Below, piece by piece: positions 1 through 11,349 of a stretch of DNA of 64,000 nt. This stretch comes from Cannabis sativa. Lineage: Eukaryota; Streptophyta; Magnoliopsida; Rosales; Cannabaceae. Location of the stretch: positions 91,026,027-91,090,026 of the forward strand of contig NC_083602.1 of assembly GCF_029168945.1 (NCBI RefSeq), given 5' to 3'. Numbering within the stretch: position 1 is the first letter of the stretch; each line of letters begins with the position of its first letter. A program made the position numbers and the translations under genes. Under the pieces are notes generated by a model that was given only the letters and a program-made list of their open reading frames with translations, was not told where the DNA came from and did not search any database.

Positions 1-89
1 CCTCCCACTACCACACCACTACAACTCGGCATTAATTTTTATATGTCTTCCATTCCATTAGGCAAATCATAAAAGCAATCACTTAGTCT

Positions 90-200
90 TGGCATACCAC
101 CATTGCAGAATGGTGAGAAATCTGATTTGCAGCCGCTGAACTCCTCAGAAAAATACAGTTAGAACCACATGAGGCACAGCCACAGTTAGAAAATTGACTT
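90..200 (-). pseudogene. LECRK relic (EGF-like region fragment)
   Basis: Read on the minus strand this stretch encodes a short piece resembling the EGF-like region of G-type lectin receptor kinases, including an EFSGCKSDFSPFCNG-like string. It matches the better preserved relic at 12017-12244 (NEFSGCKPDFSPFYSGG) and the intact gene at 43397-45853 (YSGCKPDFQQLC). The Cys-containing end after it is partly deleted. It lies head to head with the CNL gene starting at 523. The rest of this relic would lie to the left of the window. It has no coding capacity of its own. Confidence 0.6.
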
Positions 201-444
201 AAGAGAGTAACAAGGAGAGTCAAGTCAACCAATTGAAGATGGGTTCCTTGTTGGAAGTTGCTTATTATGGTGGGCCTACCAATACCAATAATGCTGAATG
301 CCTTTTAGCTACTCCACACATATAGGAATAGGACCACCTCTAAATCACTCTAAGGATAAGAAAAAAAATCAGAGAAAAGAACAAAATAAGCAGCCAATAT
401 TGAATACCAACAACACCACTTGGGATAGAAATGCTTAAATGAGT

Positions 445-522
445 GATCTGTTTTGCTGTTAGATCATATCATACAATTCAATTCAATTTAATTCAGTTCA
501 CTTACTGAGAAAAAATCATCAA
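445..522 (+). promoter_or_regulatory. Conserved proximal promoter/5' UTR of the first CNL gene
   Basis: The block from GATCTG at 445 through TTAGATCATATCAT and ACAATTCAATTC recurs before the second CNL gene at 12785-12830, while the DNA further upstream differs more. Conservation next to both start codons suggests shared 5' UTR and core promoter. No clear TATA box can be assigned with confidence. Confidence 0.4.
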
Positions 523-3500
523 ATGGCAGATGCTGTTGTTTCATTTGTGATTGAAAGAATTGGAGACTTACTAATTGATGAAGCCAAGTTCTTGTATGGA
601 GTTGAAGGCCAAGTGGGGAATGCAAAAATCAAGCTTCAATGTATGAGTGCTTTCTTAAAAGATGCTGATGCTTGGGTTAGGAATGGTACCAATGAGAGAG
701 TTGGCCATTTGATTGTCCAAATCAGAGAAAATTCTCTTGACTTGGAGGATGTTATTGAGACTTATGTCTTCAAAGTGGCTTCCTCTTCTAATCATGGAAC
801 TATGAGACGTGCATTGCAATGGTGTGTTCGCATTATTGATGTGTATAAAGTTGTATCAAAGATAAAGGAGATCTCATCCAACATCGATACTTGGACGTCG
901 CAATTAGAAAGATTTGGAGTACAGAGATCAATAGACAAAGCAGATGAAGCTTCTTCAAGCAGCTATGTCCACAAGCAAAAAGAGTTGAGGCAAGTTTATT
1001 CTCATGTCGAAGACAATGTTGTTGTCGGATTTGGAAAAGATATTGAAGAGTTGGTAACTCTTTTGACTGAAAAAGAGAACCCTCATATGCATAAGGTGAT
1101 TTCTTTATGTGGGATGGGAGGTTTGGGGAAGACCACTCTTGCAAGAAAGGTCTATCAGCATCCTCAAGTTAGGACTCACTTTGATTGTTATGCTTGGGTC
1201 TCAATATCTCAGCAATGTAACAGGCGTGATGTCTTGGAAGGAATTTTATTTGCTTTCACCTCTCCCACCAAAGAAAGAAGAGAAGAAATCAAAATCATAA
1301 GTGATGAAGAATTAGCCAAGGAGCTTTACAACTTTCAGAAACAAAAAAAATGTTTGGTGGTCCTTGATGATATATGGACAACTGCAACATGGGATCTTTT
1401 AAAACATGCATTTCCTACTACATCTCAAGGAGGCACATTACATAGCAAGATCTTACTCACTACTCGGAATAAGGTCGTAGCTTTGCATGCCGATCAACAT
1501 GGTATCGTCCATGAACCTCATTTCCTCAATGAAGAGGAGAGTTTGGAGCTGTTTCACAAAAAGCTACCAAGTAACACATTTCCCTCTTTTCATTTCAATT
1601 AACATAATATTCTTCTTTATGTTCATACATACTATAGGTTCTGTATATGTTTTTAAGTCATATTAGTTGTTTCATTCATCTTTTTGTGCATTTTCCATGG
1701 ATAAATTCAGCTTCAAATGATGATGAAGAAAGGAAGAAAGAACTTGCAGTAGAGATGGTTAGAAGGTGCTCTGGTTTGCCATTAGCCATCATTGTCCTTG
1801 CTGGGCTTCTATCTAAGAAACATACCTTATATGAGTGGGAGCTGATGAAAGTAAATGTAATTCGCTGCATCAGTCAAGGTGATCAACAACATGACGGCGA
1901 CTCAAGATACCGTAGTGTCTTGTGGGTGTTAGGTTTGAGTTACAGTGAGTTACCATCTCACTTGAAGCCTTGTTTTTTGTACTTGGCTCGTTACGGTGAA
2001 GATGTCACGATAAGAGTAAAAGAGTTATGTCTTGTACTCATAGCAGAAGGTTTAATATCGCAAAGAATAGGTTCTGTGGGAACTTGGGAGGAAGTGGCAT
2101 ATGATTGGTTGTGTGAGTTGGTGGAGAGGAGTATGATTCAGGTGAAAGAAATGAGTTCAACAGGAAGAAGGATAAAATCATTTTGCATCCATGATCTCAT
2201 GCGAGATGTTTGCTTGTCTAAAGCTCAAGAAGAAAACTTCCTTCGTTTTATTGATTGGCAGAATAGAAGGGAAGAGCCCATAGAAACAACGGTACGAAGA
2301 GTTTCCATCAATAATAGTGGAAAAACTAATTGTAGTGATTTTATTCATATGGTTAGAAATATAGATGGCTCTCTCAGATGCCTTGCTGTAGATGGAGGAA
2401 TTGAGTATAATTATAAAAGAGTATTGAGACATGCATGCAATCACTTTTTGAAGCTTAGAGTTTTGATTATTGGTCATCAATATAGGTATTCCAGATCTAG
2501 TTTGAAGTTGCCAAAAGAAATTGGGAATCTGATCCATCTAAGGCTATTACTTATTCTTAGTTGCCATATTGAAAAGATTCCATCTTCTTTTGGGAATTTA
2601 AGATGCCTGCAGAGTTTGAGAGTAAGGAGCAAGAGTGATAAAATACCAAGTTCAATGTGCATGTTGGAGCAACTGAGGCATCTATATCTTATCACTGTAG
2701 ATGGTAATGGCATAGAATTTGGTAATTTCTTGAGGTCAACTAAGTCTAGAAATTTACAAACATTGGTAGGTATTCGTACTAAGGATCTTCTACTGAGTGA
2801 TATTCTACAACAGGAGAGTCTCAAAAAATTACGAATTTGTGTGGATGGAAATTTTGAGACATTCTTACACAATCCCCAAACTCTCACATTCACTCGTCTT
2901 CTCTCTTTAAAAGTAGACAGTTTAATTGGTGTCACCGCCATAGATATAATTCCCTTGATATTAAGCTGTCCTCATATTTATAAGCTTACCCTGTACTCGC
3001 CTATATTAAGATTACCAGAAGTCAACCAATTCTCCCCAAATCTCATCAAGTTACAGTTGAGATTTCTCCAACTTAAGGATGATCCAATGCCAACATTAAA
3101 AAAGCTACCACAATTAAGAGTCCTTGTGATTGCCTATGATAGTTTTAGAGGGGATGAGATGGTGTGCTCAAGAGGAGGTTTCCCTCGACTTGAATCTCTT
3201 GAGCTTAGTACTCTACATAACTTGAAAGAGTGGAAAGTGGAGGAGAGTGCATTGCCTTCACTTGCCTATTTGCGTATTGAGAAATGCAGGGGATTGAGGA
3301 GAGTTCCAAATGGAGTAAGAAACATTGTTACACTCAATGAGATAAAGATACATAATATGCCTAAGAAATTCAAAGAAAGGATGGAGCAAGGAGGAGACGA
3401 TTTCCACAAAGTCAACCACGTACCCTCACGTGTATTCATGGAATGTGATAAAGGTACATATCTAATCATATCTATCTTTTGTTATTAATTCTATTCTTTT

Positions 3501-3777
3501 TATTTTTCTATCATTATTTATCTACACTAAATTCCCCAAGTTAATATGGTTATTTTGCTCTTTTATCATTTTGTTTAATATAAAACAAATTACTTTTTTG
3601 TATTAAATATTTGAATCTATTTTCACACTATTAATTTTATTTATTTATTTATTTTTCTCTTATTTATTATTGTGTAATTAAAATTTTCAATTATGAAATA
3701 TAAATACATCCCTTAAAACTACATCCCTTATTTGCTTATGCATTTTTTGTATTGGCATTACTATGAATGCAGATTGA
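523..3777 (+). CDS. CC-NBS-LRR disease resistance protein (RPP13-like), copy 1
   Basis: Intracellular immune receptor of the coiled-coil NBS-LRR class. Proposed CDS is join(523..1570,1711..3453,3773..3777), 931 residues. Exon ends fit GT-AG rules in phase, and the last exon adds only an Asp codon and TGA. Visible in order: an Rx-type N-terminal coiled-coil domain with an EDVIE motif (residues 75-79), P-loop GMGGLGKTT (197-205), kinase-2 KKCLVVLDDIW (275-285), RNBS-B around LLTTRN, GLPLA (371-375), RNBS-D CFLYLARYGED (437-447), an MHD-like IHDLMRD (509-515), then about 400 residues of leucine-rich repeats. By family knowledge the NBS binds ATP/ADP and the LRR governs recognition. Compared with copy 2 it lacks about seven residues just before the exon 1/2 junction and uses a shifted acceptor. 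Otherwise the frame is open, so it is probably functional. The 3' UTR is shared with copy 2 to about 3955. Confidence 0.88.
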
Positions 3778-3964
3778 TAGAATCTCATATGAAGATTTGG
3801 AGGATGCGTTTGCCAATCACCATTCACCAGTGTCTGTTTGCTCAATAATTAATAATGGGAATGTAATGTGTAATATTCGAATTGTGTTGTTGTGTTTTAA
3901 TTCTTAAATTACTGTCTCTTTCTGTAATTGACAAGAGCTCATGTGCAGAGTGTTATCTTTTGTT

Positions 3965-4092
3965 CTTCTTCTTCTTCTTGTGTTTTTTGTTCTTCTTCTA
4001 ATCATAGTCTTAGTATTAAATTGGATTTGATCAGAGTGTTGCAATGCAAGTAAAATAGTCCAATCAACCCAACAACCAAGTGAAACTAAGTC
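3965..4092 (-). pseudogene. LECRK kinase relic, internally collapsed
   Basis: Minus-strand translation gives pieces of a lectin receptor kinase domain fused by deletions: a LVVGLIG-like piece (subdomain IV), GLFYLH (subdomain VIa) and DQIQFNTKTMIRRRT, the segment that normally precedes GTKGYVAPEW. A second, diverged copy of this last segment occurs at 6663-6716, on the other side of the truncated Copia. It is non-coding debris, too degraded for subfamily assignment. Confidence 0.6.
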
Positions 4093-4135
4093 TTCCATAT
4101 ATTGCTGTCAAATGAGTGAACAACAAATTAACAGA

Positions 4136-4225
4136 GTAGTATACAGCTACGGAATTTTGTTGTTAGAGCTCATTTGCTGAAGAAAGAATGTTGAAGAATA
4201 TGTAGAGGATGATGCCCAGATGATC
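4136..4225 (+). pseudogene. LECRK kinase fragment in opposite (+) orientation
   Basis: From 4142 the + strand reads YSYGILLLELIC, a stop codon, then RKNVEEYVEDDAQMI. This matches kinase subdomains IX-X of the LECRK genes at 49191-51647 and 58088-60526 (VYSYGILLLELICCRKN..VEDDA). It is the only LECRK-derived piece on the + strand in this window. It ends abruptly in AGATGATC, exactly where truncated Copia sequence begins, so it forms half of a chimeric junction. Confidence 0.75.
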
Positions 4226-6194
4226 ATACCTTGCAGGCTTGCCTTTTCTTCAAGAAACGGGCATACACAAGGCAACCAAATATCCTTAGATGATCATACC
4301 TTGCAGGCTTGCCTTTCCACACCTCAACAGTTGTTTTGAATTCGATTGCAGATGAAGGGCATCTGTTAATCAAATAGCAGCCGTAAATGTATACACTTGA
4401 GAATGACTTTGGCAAACCAGCATGAATAAGCATGCATCTAACTCTTTCGAGTATAGTTCTTTTCATTCTCTCAGCAAGTCCATTTTGCTGAGGGTTTCTA
4501 GGTACTGTTAGATGCTTGCCAATTCCAATTTGTTTGCAATATTCTTTAAACTCATCTGCACAAAACTCAAGCCCATTATCTGTCCTCAACTTCTTTACCT
4601 TCTTTCCAGTTTGAGTTTCCAACATAGCTCTCAGCTCTTTGAATTTACTTAGTGACTCATTTTTATTTTTCAATATGAAAATCCAAACAAACCTTGAAAA
4701 ATCATCAATGAAAATCAAGAAATACCTGGCCCCTCCTCTCGATTTTGTTCTTGATGGCCCCCACAAATGTAAGTGTAGATAGTCAACAATTCCTTTGGTT
4801 GTGTGTCTCCCAGTGCCAAACTTGACTTTTGTAGCTTTCCCAAGAATGCATTGTTCACACAGCTCCATAGGTTGTATCTGGTCCTTACCAAATACTCCAA
4901 GTTTACTCAGAATTTTCAAGCCACCATAGCTTATATGACCCAGTCTCCTGTGCCAAATTAGAGTAGGTTCCTCACTCCTTTGAGCCACTGTATTTGCCTA
5001 ATTTTTGAATGTATTTCCCTGTAATACATAGATGCCATTCATCACAGTAGCCCTCATGACTACCATAGATCCCTTTGTCACCTTCAATGAGCCATTCTCA
5101 ACCTTTATTGAGTAACCATCATGATCAAGCATTGCCATCGAGATCAAATTTCTTTTTATTTCTGGGACATGTCTCACATGTTCAAGAACTGTAACTCCCC
5201 CACCAGTCATTTGAACCTTCACTGATCCAATTCCAACAATTGGACATGAGTGGTTATCACCTAATTTCACAGAACCACTGTTGATAGTCTTGTAATTTAT
5301 GAATTGCTTCTTGTCAGGACAAATATGGAAAGAACATCCAGAGTCTATGATCCAACCAGTATCTGACTTGTCTTTAGAGATTACCAACACACTTGCACTG
5401 TCATAACCATCACTGTCATCTCCATCAGAAACCACGTCTGCACTTCCATTCTTCTTAGAGTTGTAATCTTTCAGAATTGGGCAATCTTTCTTCAAGTGAC
5501 TTGTCTTGTTACACAGAAAACATCTTCTCTTGAACTTTTTGTTTCCACTGCTTTGATCCCTGTTCTCCTTCTTTGAACCTTTTCCTCTGACAAAGAGCCC
5601 TTCACCAGTATTGTCTTCTTGCTTATCTGCCTTTCTCTTCATCTCCTTTGACATTAGAGCACTCTGAACCTCCTCTAGTGTCAAAGACTCTCTACCATAC
5701 ATCATGGTGTCAACAAAATGCTCATAGCTTTCTGTTGGAAGAGAATTTAAAATAATGATGGTCTGGTCTTCATCCTCCACCTTGATTCCAATATTTTCTA
5801 AATCAGGGATCACTTTATTGAAATCATCCAAATGATCTTCAATTTCTTTTCCTGGTGTCATCTTAAAAGAATACAGTTTCTGTTTAAGAAATAACCTGTT
5901 TGCCAATGATTTTTTTCATGTACAAGCTCTCCAATTTCTTCCAAACACCAGCTGCTGATTCTTCTTTTGAGATTTCCCTGAGAACCTTGTCACCTAGACT
6001 TAAAATAATGGCACTGTGTGCCTTATCAAGAAGCTCTGTTTTCTCCTTTTCTGTTAGATCACCAGGCAAGTTCTTCTCCCCCAATAGAGCATCTGCAGAC
6101 CGTGTTGAACCAGAAGTGCCCTCATCTTGACACGCCACAACCCAAAGTCATTCTTCCCTGTAAACTTTTCAAGATCGAATTTGACATTCCCCAT
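4224..6194 (-). pseudogene. Copia element 1 gag-protease-integrase remnant
   Basis: Gag begins at the ATG complementary to 6192-6194 and shows KFTGKNDFGLW. An early frameshift lies near 6120-6130 and another near 5890-5906. Downstream are the zinc knuckle CFLCNKTSHLKKDC (CX2CX4HX4C), the protease core WIIDSGCSFHICP, a stop or frame break at about 4990, the integrase zinc-binding HRRLGH..CEQCILGK, and integrase core residues in HLWGP, DDFSRFVW and RNPQQNGLAERM. The frame ends within the duplicated breakpoint segment. It lacks RT and RNase H, so it is a dead polyprotein. Confidence 0.85.
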
Positions 6195-6325
6195 CTTCTT
6201 GCTTGATTGATCACATGGTTCTGACGCTTGAACAGACAGAGCAAATCACCTTTCTTGATTGATCAAGAATTGACTTCAAACAGCTTCAAGATCCATCTTC
6301 GATCAACCCCAGCTCTGATACCACT

Positions 6326-6660
6326 TGTTGGAGATTCAAAGCTCAATCTCACACACCAAGAGAGTTCAATGCACATCTAAGAACACTCCTCAAATCACTT
6401 AACCGAAACCAGAAGTTAATACCAATTAGTAAACCAGACTTTTAGAACATAGAATTGAATAATAGTCTCTCTATTTATTGATTTATATATCTGAATTACA
6501 AGTAAAGGAATTAAACTCTACATTACAATTACATGGTATTTATAGGAGCTAACTCTTGGTTCAATAGAAACCGACATAGGAGTAACGGTTTTAACTAACC
6601 AATTAGTTAGTTAAAACGGTTGCTTATGTGGCATATTACAAAGTCACACCTAATCTAACA
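6326..6660 (-). repeat. 5' LTR of Copia element 1
   Basis: On the minus strand it starts TGTTAGATTAGGTG and ends GAATCTCCAACA, the usual TG..CA termini. It is immediately followed by AGTGGTATCAGAGC, the initiator-Met tRNA binding site. Length is about 335 bp. No partner LTR exists in the window. Left of it, from 6663, is LECRK kinase relic sequence. Confidence 0.85.
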
Positions 6661-6662
6661 TT

Positions 6663-6868
6663 ATGCTTTTTGTTTCTTCCTCTAACCATAATCTTAATAT
6701 TAAATTGGCTTTGATCTAATAACCCGCGAAGCTTTGCCATCCCAAAATCAGAAATGTGAGCATTGTAGAAGTAGAACTCATCATTCTGAGGCTTTATTTA
6801 TGTCACAGCAATTTAAGACCCTCAAACAAAAAAGCTTGCTAAAGTGCCGTTACTCTCATGAACTCATA
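6663..6868 (-). pseudogene. LECRK kinase relic, C-terminal part (split by Copia 2)
   Basis: The minus strand reads YEFM plus a small frameshift and SNGTLASFLF-like sequence, then DFGMAKL..LLDQSQFNIKIMVRG, i.e. kinase subdomains V and VII-VIII of a lectin receptor kinase with intervening deletions. The same relic continues at 11751 beyond Copia element 2. The junction restores NRLLV|YEFM, showing that the Copia inserted into an existing LECRK copy. DFGMAK rather than DFGLAK links it to the gene at 43397-45853. Confidence 0.75.
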
Positions 6869-7268
6869 CTGTTGTTTATGATCTGTCACATGCAAACCAA
6901 ATTCACACGTGCAAACTAGGAGTTAGTTAGTTGGTTGTTCGGTTTTGACAGTTAATTCTGTTAACTGTCATTTTTGATAGATTTGTATTTTTGTCCATTT
7001 TATTTTCAGCTTGTATAAATAGCTTGTCAACTCATTCTTTTTGGTTAAGCCTTGTACATACTCTCTCTCTCATTGTAATTCTCTCCAAGATCAAATAAAA
7101 CATTCAAGATTATTCAATCTTTTCTTACTTCTGTTCATTGTCTCTTGACTGGTTTTATACCAGTATTGCTGCAACATTGCTACAGCATTGCTGCTGTTAG
7201 TTCTGTTGCTTTTGGTTATTGGTTCTTATTGTTCAATCTCGATTGCAAGGTGATCATCGATCACAACA
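6869..7268 (+). repeat. 5' LTR of Copia element 2
   Basis: Begins TGTTGTTTATGATCTG and ends GATCATCGATCACAACA (TG..CA). It contains a plausible TATA region (TATAAATAGC near 7014) and a polyadenylation-type AATAAAAC near 7094, as expected for U3-R-U5. It is about 95% identical by eye to 11350-11750. Confidence 0.93.
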
Positions 7269-7338
7269 AGTGGGATAAGAGCAAGGTGTTTAGCTCAATC
7301 AAGATTGGAACTCAAAGACATCAAGAAACTCAAGAAGA

Positions 7339-10300
7339 TGGCTGCAGCAAGATTTGAAATCGACAAGTTCAATGGAACTAATGATTTCGGGTTATGGAGG
7401 ATTAAGATGAAGGCATTGCTTGTTCTAATGGAATTTCAGAAGCAATTGATGAAGAGAGTCTCAAAGAAATTGAAGATGAGAAGAAGAGGAAGGAGATAGA
7501 AACCAAGGCACATAGTGCTATTCTTCTCAGTCTAGGTGATGAAGTCCTAAGGGAGGTATCTAGTGAAGACAAGGTTGTTGGTTTATGGAACAAACTCAGT
7601 TCCATATACTTGAAGAAGTCCCTGGCAAATAAACTGTATTTGAAGAAGAGAATGTACACTCTTAGAATGGATGAGGGGAAAGATTTGAGGAATCACCTAG
7701 ATGAGTTCAACAAGATCACTCTTGATCTCTGCAACATTGGAGTGAAACAGGAAGAGGAGGATTTGGCAATTATACTGTTGAGCTCTCTGCCAAGATCCTA
7801 TGAACACTTTGTTGATACTATGCTTTATGGTAAAGAAACTCTAACAATGTCCGAAGTTAAGGCTGCTTTGAATTCAAAAGAAATCTAGAAGAAAACAGAG
7901 GACAGTCAAGGTGAAAATGGAGAGGGTTTGTTTGCTAGAGGAAAGACACAAAAGAAAGATTTCAAGAACCAGAGAGGAGGCTACAAGGGAAACCAGAAAA
8001 CCAAGTCAAAGGAAGACTCGAGGGGAACAACAGACAAGAAGTGTTTTTACTGCAAGAAGGAAGGCCATTTTCGAGATGAATGCTTGGCCTTGAAGGCCAA
8101 ACTCAAGAAAGAAGGCAGAAAGAACAAAGAGAAAGGAGAAGCTGGTGTTGTAGCAGATGGCTATGAATCTGCAGATGTGTTGGTGGCCTCTAATGCAGAT
8201 TCTGGTCATGAATGGGTTCTTGATTCCGGATGCTCATTTCACATGTGTCCAATCAAGGAACTATTCAATGATCTTGAAGAAAGAAAGGGAGGAACAATTT
8301 TTCTTGGAGACAACAGGGCTTGTCAGATACATGGTACTGGATCAGTCATGCTCAAAATGCATGATGGAGTCAAGAGGAGGATTCAGAATGTCAGGTATGT
8401 ACCAGACCTCAAAAGAAATTTATTATCAATTGGTGTACTAACTAAAATTGGTTGTAAGGTTGAAATTGATGATAAGTTTCTTAAAGTCATGAAGAATTCC
8501 AAAATAGTGATCAAAGGAGAATTTAGAAATGGACTCTTTATCATGATTGGTGAAACTGACTCTGGTTGTGTCAACACAGTTTCATCTAATCATGATATAG
8601 ATCAAACTAAATTATGGCATCTAAGGCTTGGCCATGTAAGTCAAAGAGGTCTGTTGGAATTAGAAAGGCAAGGAATTCTTAAGGGTAAACTTGGTGGTAA
8701 GCTTGATTTTTGTGAAGAGTGTATTTATGGAAAATGTTGCAGGCAAAAATTCAGCACTGGGAAACACACTACCAAGGAGCCACTTGGGTACATACACTCA
8801 GATCTGTGGGGTCCATCTAAGGTGACAAGTTTGGGAGGGTCAAGCTACTTTCTGAGTATTGTAGATGATTACTCAAGAAAGGTTTGGGTGCACTTGCTCA
8901 AAACCAAAGATGAGGCTTTCAAGACTTTCAAGGAATGGAAAACATTGGTTGAAAACCAATCTGGCAAGAAAATTAAGAAGCTAAGAACAGACAATGGCTT
9001 AGAATTTTGCTCTAAACAGTTTACAAACTACTGCAAAGAAACTGGTATTGGAAGGCACAAATCTGCACCAAGGACACCACAGCAGAATGGCTTGGCTGAG
9101 AGGATGAATAGAACTCTTATTGAAAGAGTTAGATGCATGCTGAAGGGTGCTGGTTTGGAGAGAAAGTTTTGGGGAGAAGCTGTCAAAACAGCTTGCTACC
9201 TGGTAAATAGAAGCCCATCTGCTGCAATTGAGTTTAAAACTCCACAAGAAATGTGGACAGGTCAGGTTCCTACTTTAGAGAATCTGAGAGTTTTTGGCTG
9301 TATTGGATATGTGCATGTCAAACAAGACAAATTGCAACCTAGAGCAATTAAATGCATGTTCATTGGGTACCCTGATGGAGTTAAAGGGTACAAACTCTGG
9401 TGCTTAGAAACTGGTTTTAAGAAGTGCATAGTGAGCAGGGATGTGGTTTTTAATGAGAAGGCAATGGCCATGAAACCAGAAGACAAAACTGAGACTAGCA
9501 TTGAGGCTAGACAGGTTCATGTTGAAGTCAGATCAGATGCAAGAACCAGTGAAAATGCTGATCAGGAAGTTGAAGAAGAGACTGATCAACCACAAGATAG
9601 CTCACTTGACAACTATCAACTTGCCAGAGATAGAACTAGAAGGGAATCAAGAGCACCAGCTAGGTTTGGATTTGCAGATTACACTGCACATACTTTAACC
9701 ATAGCTAGTGAAATAGAAAATGTTGAACCTGCAACCTATGATGAAGCCATAAACTGCAAGAACAAAGACAAATGGTTGCAGGCCATTGATGAAGAAAAAC
9801 AATCCCTGTTAAAGAATAAAACATGGACTGTTGTTAGAAAACCAGAAGGATGCAAACTGGTTAGTTGCAAATGGATTTTTAGGGAAAAGGAGGGTCTGTC
9901 AAGTGTTGATTGCAAGAGATATAAGGCTAGACTTGTGGCAAAGGGGTTTACTCAAAGAGAAGGGGTAGACTTCAATGAAATTTTCTCACCTGTTGTGAAA
10001 CAGGCCTCAATTAGAGCAATAATGGCCAAGGCTGCATCTGAAGATCTAGAAATCGAGCAAATGGATGTGAAGACTGCCTTTCTCAATGGAAAATTAGATG
10101 AAACCATCTACATGAAGATGCCAGAGGGCTTTGATGAAGACAAGGACAAAGTATGCTTGCTACAGAAGTCCTTGTATGGGTTGAAACAAGCTCCTAGGCA
10201 ATGGAATCTCATGTTTGATGATTTCATGCTGAAAAGTGGTTTCACTAAAAGTGCCTATGACCCCTGTGTATATTTCAATGATACACTCTTTCTTCTCCTG

Positions 10301-11269
10301 TATGTTGATGACATACTGCTGATAGGGAAAAGCAAGAGTGAAATCAAAGAAATGAAGGCACTTCTAAACTCAGAATTTGAGATGAAAGATCTAGGAAAGG
10401 CTAAGAAAATCCTAAGAATTGAAATAAGAAGGAATAGACCTGAGTCCCTGACTCTGACACAAGGAAATTACCTTAGAAAGGTACTGCAGAAGTTCAAGAT
10501 GGACAGCTCAAAACCTGTGTCAACTCCATTAGCTGCTCACTTCAAACTGTCTAAAGATCAAGCACCCAAAACAGAACAAGACAGAGAGCTAATGGATTCA
10601 ATTCCATATGCCAGTGGGGTTGGAAGCTTAATGTATGCTATGGTCTGTACCAGGCCAAACATAGCATATGCAATGAGCATTGTGAGTAGGTTCATTGCAG
10701 ACCCTGGAGAGAAGCATTGGGATGCACTAAAGTGGATCATGAGATACATCAAAGGTACTCTTGACCTAGGCCTCACCTACAGCAAAAGCTACAATCCAGA
10801 AATTCAAGTTTCAGGCTATGTTGATTCAGACTATGCAGGCTGCATAGACACAAGAAGATATATTACTGGTTATGTCTTCACAATGCAAGGAGGATGTGTG
10901 AGTTGGAAGGCAAACCTTCAAAAGGTTGTAGCATTGTCCTCAACAGAAGCTGAGTACATGGGTGCTACTGAGGCTATCAAAGAAGCAATTTGGCTAAAGG
11001 GTCTAGCAAAGGAGATGGGTTTCGAGACAAAAGATGTCACAGTATTCTGTGACAACCAGAGTGCTCTTCACCTAATGAAGAACCCTATGTTTCATGAGAG
11101 ATCAAAACATATTGACATTAAGGTGCACTTCATTAGGGACATAATCTCAAACAAGGAAGTTCAAGTTCAGAAAATACACACTAATCACAATCCTGCAGAC
11201 ATGTTCACCAAGGCAGTGCCTCATGCCAAATTCAAACACTGCCTCGATCTGCTTCACATTGCAGGCTGA
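7339..11269 (+). pseudogene. Copia element 2 gag-pol polyprotein (near-intact, one frameshift and one stop)
   Basis: Starts at ATG 7339 (MAAARFEIDKFNG), shifts frame near 7425, resumes to an in-frame UAG at 7886-7888, then runs open from there to 11269 (1113 codons from the next ATG at 7928). Domains: gag, zinc knuckle CFYCKKEGHFRDEC, aspartic protease WVLDSGCSFHMCP, integrase (LWHLRLGH..CEECIYGK, then DLWGP, DDYSRKVW, TPQQNGLAERM), reverse transcriptase (FSPVVKQASIRAIM, YVDDILLIG) and RNase H (GYVDSDYAGC, STEAEYMGA). The order PR-IN-RT-RH is the Copia order. It is closest in window to element 1. Confidence 0.9.
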
Positions 11270-11349
11270 GATTAATTTTTGTTCAGGTTTTTGAGGGGTT
11301 CAATTATCTGTTGATCCTCTTGGTTATGTGTGTCAGATCAAGGAGGATT

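Larger units (their letters stand above)
4218..6660 (-). mobile_element. Truncated Copia LTR retrotransposon (element 1)
   Basis: Minus-strand Copia element retaining the 5' LTR (6326-6660, TG..CA ends), a primer binding site TGGTATCAGAGC just inside it (complement of 6312-6323), gag, protease and the N-terminal part of integrase. Reverse transcriptase, RNase H and the 3' LTR are missing: the element stops at 4218 in a 29-bp direct repeat (4218-4246 and 4288-4316) joined to a + strand LECRK fragment. Its proteins are related to element 2 (6869-11750), so both belong to one Tnt1-like lineage. It cannot transpose by itself. Confidence 0.88.

Noticed and set aside
833..1144. 103-codon minus-strand frame across the CNL coding sequence
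   Set aside because: Shadow frame antisense to a conserved NBS domain.
3904..4098. Minus-strand frame with Arg-rich RRRTKNTRRRRRTK as a basic peptide
   Set aside because: The basic run comes from a CTT repeat, and the rest is LECRK kinase debris.
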